Assembly: GCA_016928975.1 (NCBI GenBank)
Contig: JAFGJR010000022.1
Span: 1 to 56,854 of the forward strand
DNA length: 56,854 bases
Reading direction: 5' to 3'
DNA from: Sedimentisphaerales bacterium
GTDB taxonomy: Bacteria > Planctomycetota > Phycisphaerae > Sedimentisphaerales > SG8-4
Below the pieces are notes generated by a model. It was not told the origin of the DNA, ran no database searches, and worked only from the letters and a program-made list of their open reading frames with translations. The translations under genes were made by a program, and so were the position numbers. Below, in pieces: positions 46,072-54,947 of the stretch. Position 1 is the first letter of the stretch; each line of letters begins with the position of its first letter.

Positions 46072-47286
46072 TCAGGACCATTGACGGATACGCATGTACA
46101 CTCGGGTGGCAACGAAGAAGACCAGGATGTCGCAAGCAGCAATCGCGCCGAGGGACACCCAGTCCTCCCCAAGCCACGCCTGGACGAGCAGCGGGCCGGT
46201 CGCGCCGAAGATGCCACCTCCCACGCCGCCATAGAGCATGGCCCGGTTCATGCGAGTCGTCGGGGGGTCGGCGGGTGGCTCGATTTGTCTGCGCTGTTGG
46301 CTGGCCTTCATGCAGAAGAGCAGAGCCAGTTGGAGGATGAGGTACACGGCCAGACACGACATGAGAGCCCACGCAGGAATGAGTCCGGCATAGAGCAGCG
46401 TCAGCGGCAGGACGAGCAGCACGAAGAACACCAGCCACCAGACAATGAACAGCCGGATCCTGAGCCGGCGCTCGCGGGGCGAGCGGGGGTTCTCCATGGC
46501 AAGGCGCAAGCCGAGAACATCGCCGAATAGAAGATCGACGAGCAATCCGACAGTTGCACCGAGAACGGCGTAGGCGAGACTACCTGCCGCGAGCATCTTG
46601 GCCGCCGGGACGCTTTTAGCCGCGATGCCGGCGACGGCACCACTGGCGGTTGACGTCGCCATCGCAGGCAAGGCCGCAACGACCGCGACGGCGAAGGTCT
46701 TGCCTGGTCCCGAGCAGACCAGCGTGTCTTCCACCAGCGAAGAGACCTCGGCCTTGATGAGCCGGCGGCCCCGGTGGAGCCGCTGGCGAACGACCGACTC
46801 GGACAAGCCAAGGTCGGCGGCGACTTCGCCGATCGATTGCTGCTGATGGTAGAAGAGCACGAGCGGCTCGCGGTACTTCCGGGGGACGCGCCGCACAGCG
46901 GCCCAGACCATCTCACGACGTTCGTTGTCCGTCGCTGCCTGGCTCGGCTCCGGGGTCGTGGTCGCGATGGCCTCGGCGCTGTCGAGAGGCCCGGCACCGT
47001 CGATCACGTCCCTTCCGCCGCCTCGGATGGAGGCATAGGCAAGATTCCTGGCGATGGTGCACAACCAGGCCCGAAACCTTGACGTATCCTGTAGTTGACG
47101 CAAATTACACCAGGCCCGAATGAACGTCTCCTGAGCCAGTTCCTCGCTCTTGCCGACATCGCCGATGGCGCTGTAGGTGATGGCACAGACCAGCGTCTGG
47201 TACCGTCCGACAATCGCCCCAAACGCTTCCCGGTTGCCATCGAGGCTCGCCTTCAGCAACTCGTTCTCGCCAATCGCGTCAACCAT
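46072..47286 (-). CDS. ECF-type sigma factor with C-terminal membrane domain
   Basis: Encodes 404 residues. Region 2 is at about 8-75 (AFGAIVGRYQTLVCAITYSAIGD, SEELAQETFIRAWCNLRQLQD, FRAWLCTIARNLAYASIR). Region 4 is at about 125-175 (AVRRVPRKYREPLVLFYHQQQSIGEVAADLGLSESVVRQRLHRGRRLI). After about residue 200 come five or six hydrophobic segments, including LFIVWWLVFFVLLVLPLTLLYAGLIPAWAL and CDILVFFVATRVYMRI. The factor is therefore probably tethered to the cytoplasmic membrane, with the anti-sigma or sensing role built into the same chain. Such fusions are known from planctomycetes. What releases it and which genes it serves are unknown. Confidence 0.85.
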   Translation of the reverse strand: MVDAIGENELLKASLDGNREAFGAIVGRYQTLVCAITYSAIGDVGKSEELAQETFIRAWCNLRQLQDTSRFRAWLCTIARNLAYASIRGGGRDVIDGAGPLDSAEAIATTTPEPSQAATDNERREMVWAAVRRVPRKYREPLVLFYHQQQSIGEVAADLGLSESVVRQRLHRGRRLIKAEVSSLVEDTLVCSGPGKTFAVAVVAALPAMATSTASGAVAGIAAKSVPAAKMLAAGSLAYAVLGATVGLLVDLLFGDVLGLRLAMENPRSPRERRLRIRLFIVWWLVFFVLLVLPLTLLYAGLIPAWALMSCLAVYLILQLALLFCMKASQQRRQIEPPADPPTTRMNRAMLYGGVGGGIFGATGPLLVQAWLGEDWVSLGAIAACDILVFFVATRVYMRIRQWS

Positions 47287-47393
47287 ACACCGATCCTATC
47301 ACACGGTCGTTGATATTGCTTTCATCATGATAGAGTGCAACCGGCGGTGAAAGGTGACGGGATTGCTTCTGACGACCCGCGAAGGCCACGAGA

Positions 47394-48032
47394 TCACTTC
47401 AACTCAACCGACCAGTAGGCGTGGTCGAGGAATTGCTTCCAGGAATGGTATCGCTGGTGGCCGAGGTGGATGTGCAGGAGCGGGCTGTGCTTGGGCTTGA
47501 TGGGCTTCTGGATGAGGGTCATGTTGGCCTGCTTGGGGGTGCGGCCGCCTTTGCGGGCGTTGCACTGCGAGCAGGCGCAGACGATGTTGTCCCAGGTGGC
47601 CTTGCCGCCGATGCTCCGGGGGATCACGTGATCGAGGGAAAGCTCCGTGGTGGGGAATCGCTTGCCACAATACTGGCAGTGGTTCTTGTCGCGAGCGAAG
47701 ATGTTGCGCCGGTTGAACTTGACCTCCGTGCGAGGCAACCGATCGTAGAACAGCAGACGGATGATCCTCGGCACGGCGACGTGGAAGTTGACAGTCGAGA
47801 CCCAGTCATAGCCACCCGGCTCAAACTCGTGGCGGAACCGGCTCACTTCACACCAACTGCGGAAATCATAGTTGGTGTACGCGTCCTTCTCCAGGGACAC
47901 GACCTCGGCCAGGTCCCGGCACAGGAGCGAGAAGGCCCGCCGGGCGCCGACGATACGGATAGCCATGTAGTGCTTGTTAAGCACCAGCACGCTGCAATCA
48001 AGTCCGGATTGGCAACTGGCGCTGATCATCAT
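47394..48032 (-). CDS. HNH endonuclease family protein
   Basis: Encodes 212 residues. The C-terminal half holds the HNH nuclease fold: ARDKNHCQYCGKRFPTTELSLDHVIPRSIGGKATWDNIVCACSQCNARKGGRTP. It has two CxxC zinc knuckles, the DH catalytic pair, and Asn in the third position. The N-terminal 110 residues (LNKHYMAIRIVGARRAFSLLCRDLAEVV) are characteristic of a widespread, usually solitary bacterial HNH family whose cellular role is not settled. It is not obviously part of a restriction system; no methyltransferase is nearby. GGTGAG precedes the ATG. Confidence 0.85.
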   Translation of the reverse strand: MMISASCQSGLDCSVLVLNKHYMAIRIVGARRAFSLLCRDLAEVVSLEKDAYTNYDFRSWCEVSRFRHEFEPGGYDWVSTVNFHVAVPRIIRLLFYDRLPRTEVKFNRRNIFARDKNHCQYCGKRFPTTELSLDHVIPRSIGGKATWDNIVCACSQCNARKGGRTPKQANMTLIQKPIKPKHSPLLHIHLGHQRYHSWKQFLDHAYWSVELK

Positions 48033-48136
48033 CTTTTCTCACCATTCGCCGCCCATCCTATCCAGGCCCGGCTCCCGGTGCAAGGACCTGGCGTCAATTT
48101 GAAGGAGCGGACGAACACAACTCCCCTGCGGCCGCA

Positions 48137-48361
48137 TCAAGGCGACGGCTTCGCCTCGCCCGCCTTCAACACCACATTCGTGGCGCGCAGCCCCTTTTCA
48201 CCTTCGACCACCTCAAAGAGCACACAATCGCCTTCGTCGAGCGTCTTGAATCCCTCGCTGGCGATACTGGAAAAATGAACGAACACGTCACGGCCATCGG
48301 TGGTCCCAATGAACCCGTACCCCTTGCGCGGGTTGAACCACTTGACCTTCCCTTCCACCAT
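48137..48361 (-). CDS. csp: cold-shock domain protein
   Basis: Encodes 74 residues, a complete single cold-shock domain. RNP1 is seen as [13 protein letters not shown] and RNP2 as DVFVHFSSI, followed by [25 protein letters not shown]. It binds single-stranded RNA or DNA and helps translation at low temperature or in growth transitions. It lies 72 bases after the HU-family gene and may be cotranscribed with it. Confidence 0.93.
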   Translation of the reverse strand: MVEGKVKWFNPRKGYGFIGTTDGRDVFVHFSSIASEGFKTLDEGDCVLFEVVEGEKGLRATNVVLKAGEAKPSP

Positions 48362-48433
48362 GAGAAACTCCTCTTGGAAGACTCCCGGCAGGTTCCCCTC
48401 GGCGAATCGCCGCCGCGCGTGGGAACACAGACC

Positions 48434-48751
48434 CTACATCCCTTGTTTGGCCCGCGCCGAAGCCGCCGCGGCGATCAGGTTCTCCCGCATCAATCGACCC
48501 ATCTTGAATTTCACCGTTCGCTTCACCGGCACGTCCACACGCTCCAGGGTTTTCGGGTTCTGTGCCGTTCGCGAGGCCCTCGTCCGGGTTTCAAAAACGC
48601 CGAAGTCTCTGAACTCCAAGCGGTTGTCTTGACACAGCTCCTTGATGACCTCATCGAGGAATGCTTGAACGATCCGCTTGACCGACACGCGCTTGGCCTG
48701 CGTCCGCTCCGCAATCCGGTCAATGAGTTCTTTCTTCGTGACTGTCGCCAT
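48434..48751 (-). CDS. HU/IHF-family nucleoid protein
   Basis: Encodes 105 residues: N-terminal helices TKKELIDRIAERTQAKRVSVKRIVQAFLDEVIKEL, then the beta arm region FRDFGVFETRTRASRTAQNPKTLERVDVPVKRTVKFKMG. The NPKT and VDVP residues of the DNA-intercalating arm are present. The tail (NLIAAAASARAKQGM) is about 10-15 residues longer than plain HU. AGGTGAGG precedes the ATG. It would bend and compact DNA. A promoter about 220 bases upstream implies a long leader. Confidence 0.9.
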   Translation of the reverse strand: MATVTKKELIDRIAERTQAKRVSVKRIVQAFLDEVIKELCQDNRLEFRDFGVFETRTRASRTAQNPKTLERVDVPVKRTVKFKMGRLMRENLIAAAASARAKQGM

Positions 48752-49246
48752 AGATTACCTCACCTGAAGGAAAGAGCGATCTGGAGATAGGATTCGGGCC
48801 CCGTGCGGCGCACTGCTGTTCGACATGCTTCTGTCTCCGGCCATCCAACAGCGAATCAGGGCCATCTGAACCCTCATAGCCGACAAACGCCCCTTCCGGC
48901 GGTCCAACCTCAAACGTCCACGGGCAACTGGCAGGCAGAAAACCACCGGAATGGAAAAGGATCAACTTCTGCAACCTACTATACAGCAAAGACTTCGAAG
49001 CGGCAAGCACTTTCGGCCAAAAAATTTTTCCGCAGTCGCGGGAGACCGGGAATTCAAGGCCGCCGGCTCCCATACCGAGATTGACCGAATACACTCTGGA
49101 CGTCATAATGGCGGCTCGTACGTGCTCGCCGGGCGAACAGAAACGCCCCGGGGAGCGCCGGTGCGACGCAAGCCAGCGAGCAAGGATCGCGCTGGACGTT
49201 GCCCGATCATTCGAAACGTGGCGGCCTGTAGACAGGATCTAAGTGA
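48752..49246. other. intergenic region with long HU-gene leader
   Basis: 495 bases between the HU-family gene and signal peptidase. Bases 48752 to about 48971 would be the untranslated leader of the HU gene if the promoter at 48978-49006 is used. Beyond it is an A/T run (AAAAAATTTTT, 49019-49029) and the unidentified promoter of the signal peptidase gene. A weak open frame on the minus strand here shows no family features. Confidence 0.5.
48978..49006 (-). promoter_or_regulatory. sigma-70-type promoter for HU-family gene
   Basis: On the minus strand TTGCCG (49006-49001) is followed after 17 bases by TATAGT (48983-48978). The A/T-rich run at 49019-49029 lies directly upstream of the -35 and could act as an UP element. 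Confidence 0.5.
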
Positions 49247-50938
49247 ATGAGTGCAAGCAAGACTCCCAAGCCGGGCGGGACCAAACCGGCCCAGAAGAAG
49301 GATCGAGCGGCGGAGATCGCCAACGCCTTTGAATGGCTCATCACCGCCTTCATTCTGGCCTTTGTGTTCCGGGCGTTCGTCATGGAGGCCTTTCGCATCC
49401 CCACCGGAAGCATGGCGGACACCCTGATGGGGGCGCACTTTCGACTGCGCTGTCCCCAGTGCGGATATGAATACCAATACGGATTCGTGCCGACGAGCCC
49501 GCTGTACAACCTGCCGGAGGACACGATCCCCCCTGGACCGGTGCGGATCGGCCAGCAGACGCGCTGTCCCAACTGCGGGTACTTCACTTCGGCCTCCAAT
49601 GAGATGCCGGTGGCAAACGGAGATCGGATCCTCGTGCTCAAGTGCGTCTACCAGTTCCAGGAGCCCAAGCGCTGGGACGTCGTGGTGTTCAAGAACCCGA
49701 TCAACCCTTGCGAGAACTACATCAAGCGGCTGATCGGACTGCCGGGCGAGACGATCGAGATCATCGACGGCGACGTCTACATCGACGGCCAGATCGCGCG
49801 CAAGCCCCCCAAGATACAGCAGGAGCTGTGGATGCCCGTGTACAACTGCGACTACCAGCCGGTGAATCCGAACCAGCGAGGCGCATTCAACGGGGACTGC
49901 TGGCAGGTGCCCTTCGACTTCGGGACCTCCAACTGGAAGATCGACCCCGCCGACCCAACGCGGCTCGCGCTGGATTCCCCGATGGGAGAAGCGAACGTTC
50001 TGACGTACGAAGCTCCGTCGGCCAACGGATTCAACATCGCCTACGCCTACAACGACGTCCGCACGTACTTGCGGAAGCCCGAATGCAGCGATCTGATGGT
50101 GCGCTTCTACCTCCAGCCCAGCGACCACCAGGGGCAGATCGGTATCGCGTTGAACAAAGAAGGCATCAGCTACCGTGCTGCGCTCGACCTGTCGGGCCAG
50201 ATGGTGTTGAGCAAGGTCGACGGCGAACGGGAGACGCTCCTCGATCGCAAGGACGTGAACGCTCCGCCACTGGGCGTCTTCACTCTCGTCAAGTTCGCCA
50301 ACGTGGACCACCAATTGCTGTTCGAATGCAATGGCAGTCAGTTGTCCGTGGACCTGGGTCGCTCGCCCAGCGCAATGGAGCAGGGCCAGGAGCCGTCGCC
50401 TCGTGCGGCGATCTTCGGCTGCGGCAAGCTGACGCTGTCGCACATGGGAGTCTTCCGCGACATCTACTACACCGGAGACGGCCAGGCCAGCCGCAGCGCC
50501 AGGGCTGTCGAGGGCAGCCCTTTCACGCTTCGCCCGGACGAGTTCTTCGTACTCGGCGACAACAGTCCCAACAGCGAAGACGCCCGATGGTGGTCTCAGC
50601 CCTCGGCAGCCAGTCGCGGCTGGGAGGCCCCCAGGGCCGGCGTCGTGCCCCGCTACTACATGGTCGGCAAGGCCCTATTCGTCTATTGGCCCAGCGGATT
50701 TGAGTTCCCCTGGCCGCAGGGCCTGAAAGCCTTTCTTCTGCAAAACGCCAGGAACCCGTTGATCCGACTGGCGCATGGGCTCGTCTCCCTGAGATGGATT
50801 CCCAACGTCGGCCGGATGCGCTTCATCTACGGTGGCACGGATAGCGGGGCCGGACCCCCACCGCGCCCGGTCCCGGAACCGAATGTCAAGACGCAGACTC
50901 CGCGATCGCAATCCTTGTTTGGAGGTCAAGCATCATGA
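49247..50938 (+). CDS. lepB: signal peptidase I with large inserted domain
   Basis: Encodes 563 residues; ordinary enzymes have about 170-330. It cleaves signal peptides at the outer face of the cytoplasmic membrane. A membrane helix at 29-45 precedes the catalytic Ser55 (IPTGSMADTL) and the general base Lys160 (NYIKRLIGLPGE). Box E is GDNSPNSEDARWW near 437. Between Ser55 and Lys160 two CPxCG knuckles (Cys69/72 and Cys107/110) could form a zinc ribbon. Between the Lys region and box E about 180 extra residues form a beta-rich LamG/DUF1080-like segment (NIAYAYNDVRTYL, MVRFYLQPSDHQGQIGIALNKEG, FTLVKFANVDHQLLFECNGSQLSVDLG). The catalytic residues are all present. It overlaps the rhamnosidase gene by ATGA. 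Confidence 0.88.
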   Translation: MSASKTPKPGGTKPAQKKDRAAEIANAFEWLITAFILAFVFRAFVMEAFRIPTGSMADTLMGAHFRLRCPQCGYEYQYGFVPTSPLYNLPEDTIPPGPVRIGQQTRCPNCGYFTSASNEMPVANGDRILVLKCVYQFQEPKRWDVVVFKNPINPCENYIKRLIGLPGETIEIIDGDVYIDGQIARKPPKIQQELWMPVYNCDYQPVNPNQRGAFNGDCWQVPFDFGTSNWKIDPADPTRLALDSPMGEANVLTYEAPSANGFNIAYAYNDVRTYLRKPECSDLMVRFYLQPSDHQGQIGIALNKEGISYRAALDLSGQMVLSKVDGERETLLDRKDVNAPPLGVFTLVKFANVDHQLLFECNGSQLSVDLGRSPSAMEQGQEPSPRAAIFGCGKLTLSHMGVFRDIYYTGDGQASRSARAVEGSPFTLRPDEFFVLGDNSPNSEDARWWSQPSAASRGWEAPRAGVVPRYYMVGKALFVYWPSGFEFPWPQGLKAFLLQNARNPLIRLAHGLVSLRWIPNVGRMRFIYGGTDSGAGPPPRPVPEPNVKTQTPRSQSLFGGQAS

Positions 50939-53900
50939 GAACGCCCAGCGCAATTCTCCGAACGGTCGTCGCTATCTTCTTGGGAGGGCTCCTGCCGATG
51001 GGCTGCGCCCTCGCTGGGGACTCGAAGCCGGTGAATCTGCGGTGCGAGTACCTGGCCGATCCGCTGGGAATCGACGAGGCCAAGCCCAGGTTGAGCTGGA
51101 CGCTCGAATCCTCGGGACGAGCCAGGGCGCAGAGCGCCTATCGGATTCTCGTGGCCAGCGACTCGAAACTCCTGGCGAAGGACACCGGCGATCTCTGGGA
51201 CAGCGGCAAAGTCACATCGGACCAGTCGATCCAGATCACGTACGACGGCGCGCCGCTGAAATCGCAGATGCAGTGCCACTGGAAGGTCCGGGTCTGGGAT
51301 GGCGGCAGCTCCTCGGCGTGGAGCAAGCCGGCCTGCTGGACGATGGGGCTGCTCAGTCGCGAGGACTGGAGGGCAGAGTGGATCGCGTTCGATGCTTCGC
51401 GCAACCGCAATGAGACCTCCGAGAGGCTCGATCTGTCCCGGGCCAAATGGATCTGGTACCCCGAGGGCGACGCCACCGCCAGCGCCCCGATCTGCACGCG
51501 GTACTTCCGCACCGAGTTCACCCTTCCGGCAGGACTCGATGTCTCCTGGGCCACCTGCGCCGTCACTGCCGACAACAGCTTCAAAATGTTCCTCAACGGG
51601 CGCCGAATCCGCAACGGAGACAACTTCAGACAGATTACGGCCGGCGACGTCAAGGAGTACTTGCACGGGGGCAGGAACGTGCTGGCGATCGAAGCGAAGA
51701 ACGAGGGCGAGGCCCCGAACCCCGCCGGCGTTCTGGCGGTGCTCAGAGTCCAGCTTGCCGACGGCAAGCTCGGCGTGCTCGTCTCGGATGAGACCTGGCG
51801 CACCTCGGACTCCGCCGGCCCCGACTGGATGAACGTCGACTTCAACAGCGGCAGTTGGCGCAACGCGAAGGTCCTCGGCGCATATGGCGTCGCTCCCTGG
51901 GGGACCCTGACCGTCGTTTCCGGCGAGCTGTTCCTGCCGCCGGTCCAGTACCTTCGCAAGTCGTTCAACCTGGACAAGGCGGTCGCGCGAGCGACGGTCT
52001 ATGTCTCCGCCCTCGGCAACTACGAGCTGGAGATCAATGGAAAGCCGGTGGGCGACGCGTACTTCACGCCGGGCTGGACCGACTACAATGTCCGCGTCTA
52101 CTACAACACGTTCGATGTCACCAGCCTGCTCAAGAAAGGCGCCAACGCGATCGGAGGCATGCTCGCCGACGGCTGGTACAGCGGTCATATCGGATGGATG
52201 CACATCCGCGACCACTATGGCAAAGACCCGCGATTCCTGGCGCAACTGCACGTCGAATACCCCGACGGCACGGAGGAGATCGTCGCCACGGACAAGACCT
52301 GGACCGCCTCCACGGGGCCGATCCGGGAGGGCGACTTCCTCATGGGCGAGACATACGACGCTCGCAAGGAAATCCCCGGCTGGAGCACAGCGGATTTCGA
52401 TGCCGCCACATGGTTGCCGGTCAATACCGTCGATGCGCCGAGAGCCGCCGTCGAGGCCTATCCCGGCGTGCTCGTGCGCGAGTTCCGGCAGATCACGCCC
52501 GTGTCGATGAAGGAGCCGCAACCACAGACGTACGTCTTTGACATGGGGACCAACTTCGCAGGCTTCGTCCGCCTGAAAGTCCGCGGCGGCAAGCCCGGCC
52601 AAAAGGTGGTCCTGCGATTCGCCGAGCGGCTGAACCCCGACGGCACGATCTACACGACCAACCTGCGAGGCGCACGGGCCACCGACACCTACATCTGCAA
52701 GGGCGAGTACACCGAGACCTGGCAGCCGCGGTTCACCTTCCACGGATTCCAGTACGTGGAGATCACGGGCTATCCGGGCAAGCCAACGTCCGACACGATT
52801 GTCGGCGTGGAGCTGACGTCCAGCACGCCGACCGCCGGCAGCTTCGAATGCTCCGACCCGATGGCAAACACGCTATACCGCAACATCTGCCAGACGCAGC
52901 GAGCGAATTTCATCGACATCCCCACGGATTGTCCGCAGCGCGATGAGCGGCTCGGCTGGATGGGCGACGCGCAGATCTACGTGCGCACGGCCACCTACAA
53001 CGCCGACGTGTCCGCCTTCTTCACCAAGTGGCTCGTGGACGTCGAGGACGCCCAGCTTGAGAACGGCGGCTTCTCCGATGTCTCGCCGCGCAAGGTGGCG
53101 GTCGGCGGGGGCACCGCCGCGTGGGGCGACGCCGGCGTCATCTGTCCGTGGACGATCTATCAGGTCTACGGCGACACCCGCGTGCTCGCGGAACACTACG
53201 ACTCAATGCAGAAGTGGATCGACTACTGCAAAGGTACGACACAAGGTCTGCTGCGCCCTGCGGAAGGGTACGGCGACTGGCTGAGCATCCAGGCCGACAC
53301 GCCCAAGGACGTGCTGGCAACCGCCTACTTCGCCCGAAGCACCAAGCTCATGGCCCAGATCGCCGCCGTCCTCGGCAAGAAGGACGATGCGCAGAAGTAC
53401 GAGCAGCTTTTCGAGGATATCCGCCAGGCGTTCAATGACGCCTACGTCACGCCGGATGGCAAAATCAAAGGCGACACGCAGACCGATTATGTCCTGGCGC
53501 TGGCCTTCGACCTGCTCCCCAAGGAAAAGAGAGGGACCGCCACGAAGCACCTCGTGGACAACATCCGCGACCACAACTGGCATCTGTCCACCGGCTTCGT
53601 CGGCACGAAAGACCTGATGGCCACGTTGACGCGGTTCGACGCCGCTGACGTGGCCTATCACCTGTTCCACAACGAGAGCTTCCCCTCCTGGGGCTTCTCG
53701 ATCAAGCACGGAGCGACGAGTATCTGGGAGCGCTGGGACGGCTGGACCCCCGAGAAGGGATTCCAGGACGCCGGCATGAACTCCTTCGCCCACTATTCCT
53801 TCGGCGCCGTGGCCGAATGGATGTTCAAGACCATCGGAGGCATCGACACCGACGGTCCTGCCTACAAGCAGATCATCATCCATCCCCAGCCGGGCGGACG

Positions 53901-54171
53901 AATCTCCTGGGCCAAGACCAGCTATGATTCCATCCAGGGCAAGATCGCCACGGACTGGAAAGTCAAAGACGGCATGTTCTCGCTCGACGTCACGATCCCG
54001 ACGAACACCGTCGCGACCGTCTACATCCCGGCCAGGGACGCCGCAAGTGTCAGAGAGGGCCTCAACCCCGCCACCAAGGCAAGGGGCGTCAACTTCGTCG
54101 AGCAACAGGGCAATACCGCCATCTTCAAGGTCGGCTCGGGCAAGTACAAGTTCAAGTCCGAAATGCCGTAG
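50935..54171 (+). CDS. GH78 alpha-L-rhamnosidase, exported
   Basis: Encodes 1078 residues with a signal peptide (AILRTVVAIFLGGLLPMGCALA). Domains in order: an N-terminal Ig-like domain (VNLRCEYLADPLGIDEAKPRLSW, YRILVAS), beta domains including FNLDKAVARATVYVSALGNYELEINGK (a Bac_rhamnosid_N-like part), a concanavalin-like domain, then the (alpha/alpha)6 barrel from about 625. The likely general acid is Glu671 in DCPQRDERLGWMGD; the likely base is Glu932 in SIWERWDGW. It releases terminal alpha-L-rhamnose from glycosides or polysaccharides in the periplasm or outside. The start overlaps the signal peptidase stop by 4 bases, an unexpected translational coupling. Together with the sulfatase set it hints at growth on rhamnose-containing, perhaps sulfated, polysaccharide. 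Confidence 0.92.
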   Translation: MRTPSAILRTVVAIFLGGLLPMGCALAGDSKPVNLRCEYLADPLGIDEAKPRLSWTLESSGRARAQSAYRILVASDSKLLAKDTGDLWDSGKVTSDQSIQITYDGAPLKSQMQCHWKVRVWDGGSSSAWSKPACWTMGLLSREDWRAEWIAFDASRNRNETSERLDLSRAKWIWYPEGDATASAPICTRYFRTEFTLPAGLDVSWATCAVTADNSFKMFLNGRRIRNGDNFRQITAGDVKEYLHGGRNVLAIEAKNEGEAPNPAGVLAVLRVQLADGKLGVLVSDETWRTSDSAGPDWMNVDFNSGSWRNAKVLGAYGVAPWGTLTVVSGELFLPPVQYLRKSFNLDKAVARATVYVSALGNYELEINGKPVGDAYFTPGWTDYNVRVYYNTFDVTSLLKKGANAIGGMLADGWYSGHIGWMHIRDHYGKDPRFLAQLHVEYPDGTEEIVATDKTWTASTGPIREGDFLMGETYDARKEIPGWSTADFDAATWLPVNTVDAPRAAVEAYPGVLVREFRQITPVSMKEPQPQTYVFDMGTNFAGFVRLKVRGGKPGQKVVLRFAERLNPDGTIYTTNLRGARATDTYICKGEYTETWQPRFTFHGFQYVEITGYPGKPTSDTIVGVELTSSTPTAGSFECSDPMANTLYRNICQTQRANFIDIPTDCPQRDERLGWMGDAQIYVRTATYNADVSAFFTKWLVDVEDAQLENGGFSDVSPRKVAVGGGTAAWGDAGVICPWTIYQVYGDTRVLAEHYDSMQKWIDYCKGTTQGLLRPAEGYGDWLSIQADTPKDVLATAYFARSTKLMAQIAAVLGKKDDAQKYEQLFEDIRQAFNDAYVTPDGKIKGDTQTDYVLALAFDLLPKEKRGTATKHLVDNIRDHNWHLSTGFVGTKDLMATLTRFDAADVAYHLFHNESFPSWGFSIKHGATSIWERWDGWTPEKGFQDAGMNSFAHYSFGAVAEWMFKTIGGIDTDGPAYKQIIIHPQPGGRISWAKTSYDSIQGKIATDWKVKDGMFSLDVTIPTNTVATVYIPARDAASVREGLNPATKARGVNFVEQQGNTAIFKVGSGKYKFKSEMP

Positions 54172-54203
54172 GAACGCGAAGGAGAAGCACGAAATTCAAA
54201 CAG

Positions 54204-54268
54204 AGACTGTAGGCTGGAGACTGAAGGCCGTAGGCGCCTCTGGTCTTCAGCCTACAGTCTACGGTCTA
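54204..54268. repeat. second copy of the palindromic repeat found in hemB
   Basis: An imperfect 65-base palindrome with the same opening (AGACTGTAGGCTG) and the same centre (GTAGGCGCCTCTGG) as the hemB insert, in the same orientation. The arms pair with mismatches that are mostly transitions. Here it lies 32 bases after the rhamnosidase stop and may also act as an RNA 3' hairpin. Confidence 0.7.
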
Positions 54269-54414
54269 ATAGGGTGTGGTCGCAATACCGTGGCGGCTCA
54301 CGCGCCTTTCGCAGTGCTCCATCCATCCTAAAAGCGTGGAGCAAATCCGTTTAGAGGTCCGTCCCTCGTACTCGATCTACAGGGCGGCACCGTGACCGCC
54401 AGACTCACCCCTCG

Positions 54415-54705
54415 CTACCGATCCTTCCAGTAGTCGGGATGGCGAGCCAGATGCATGACGGCAACAATCAGAATCCGGTCAGGCAAGACCCGGAAGAGAA
54501 CACCGAAGGGGAATACCTTCGTCAAACATCGCCTCACATCGAGATCGACCACAGGGTAGAGACGCGGATTGATCGTGATACTGTTGATGGCATCCTGGAC
54601 GGACGCCAGAAACCTCCTGCCCAGGTCCGTCTGCTGGCTCTCGTAGTAGGCCGCCGCTTCAATCATCTCGGTCTCGGCCTCGGCATGAAGCTGGACCTTC
54701 ATCAT
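54415..54705 (-). CDS. RelE/ParE-superfamily toxin
   Basis: Encodes 96 residues: VQLHAEAETEMIEAAAYYESQQTDLGRRFLASVQDAINSI, then RRCLTKVFPFGVLFRVLPDRILIVAVMHLARHPDYWKDR. This is the ParE/RelE toxin pattern, with the C-terminal FPFGVLFRV and AVMHLARHPDYW signatures. It would inhibit gyrase or translation when free of antitoxin. The start at 54705 overlaps the antitoxin stop by ATGA; a longer frame upstream is antitoxin sequence out of phase. Confidence 0.88.
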   Translation of the reverse strand: MMKVQLHAEAETEMIEAAAYYESQQTDLGRRFLASVQDAINSITINPRLYPVVDLDVRRCLTKVFPFGVLFRVLPDRILIVAVMHLARHPDYWKDR

Positions 54706-54932
54706 TTCAGCCTCGCATAAGCCTTTGCGAAGGCCTCCTCCGCGTCCACCAGACGGGCTGTCCCCTCGTCGATCTCCCGACACCTCCTGCGGACCTCCTG
54801 CCGCCACGCCTCGGAGAGCTCAGGAGCACCGTCGGCATCGAGGCTCTCGATAAGCTTGGCCGCCAGGAACGCACGCAAAGGAGTCGGCAAATCCATCGCT
54901 TCGGACATGATCTTGTCGAGTTCTGCTTTCAT
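54702..54932 (-). CDS. addiction-module antitoxin (Unstab_antitox type)
   Basis: Encodes 76 residues: MKAELDKIMSEAMDLPTPLRAFLAAKLIESLDAD, then ELSEAWRQEVRRRCREIDEGTARLVDAEEAFAKAYARL. This matches the small all-helical addiction-module component that pairs with ParE-like toxins. The start at 54932 is set by the family pattern and by a promoter whose -10 ends only 6 bases upstream, so the message is probably leaderless. It is translated ahead of the toxin and coupled to it. Confidence 0.88.
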   Translation of the reverse strand: MKAELDKIMSEAMDLPTPLRAFLAAKLIESLDADGAPELSEAWRQEVRRRCREIDEGTARLVDAEEAFAKAYARLK

Positions 54933-54934
54933 AA

Positions 54935-54947
54935 CGGTAGTATACCG
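54935..54947. promoter_or_regulatory. candidate operator of the toxin-antitoxin pair
   Basis: CGGTA-GTA-TACCG is a 5+5 inverted repeat that covers the -10 box and reaches almost to the antitoxin ATG. Toxin-antitoxin complexes usually repress their own promoter through such palindromes. Confidence 0.45.

Noticed and set aside
48720..49106. Open frame on the minus strand upstream of the HU gene
   Set aside because: No family features, poor codon pattern, and it covers the proposed promoter; better explained as leader sequence.
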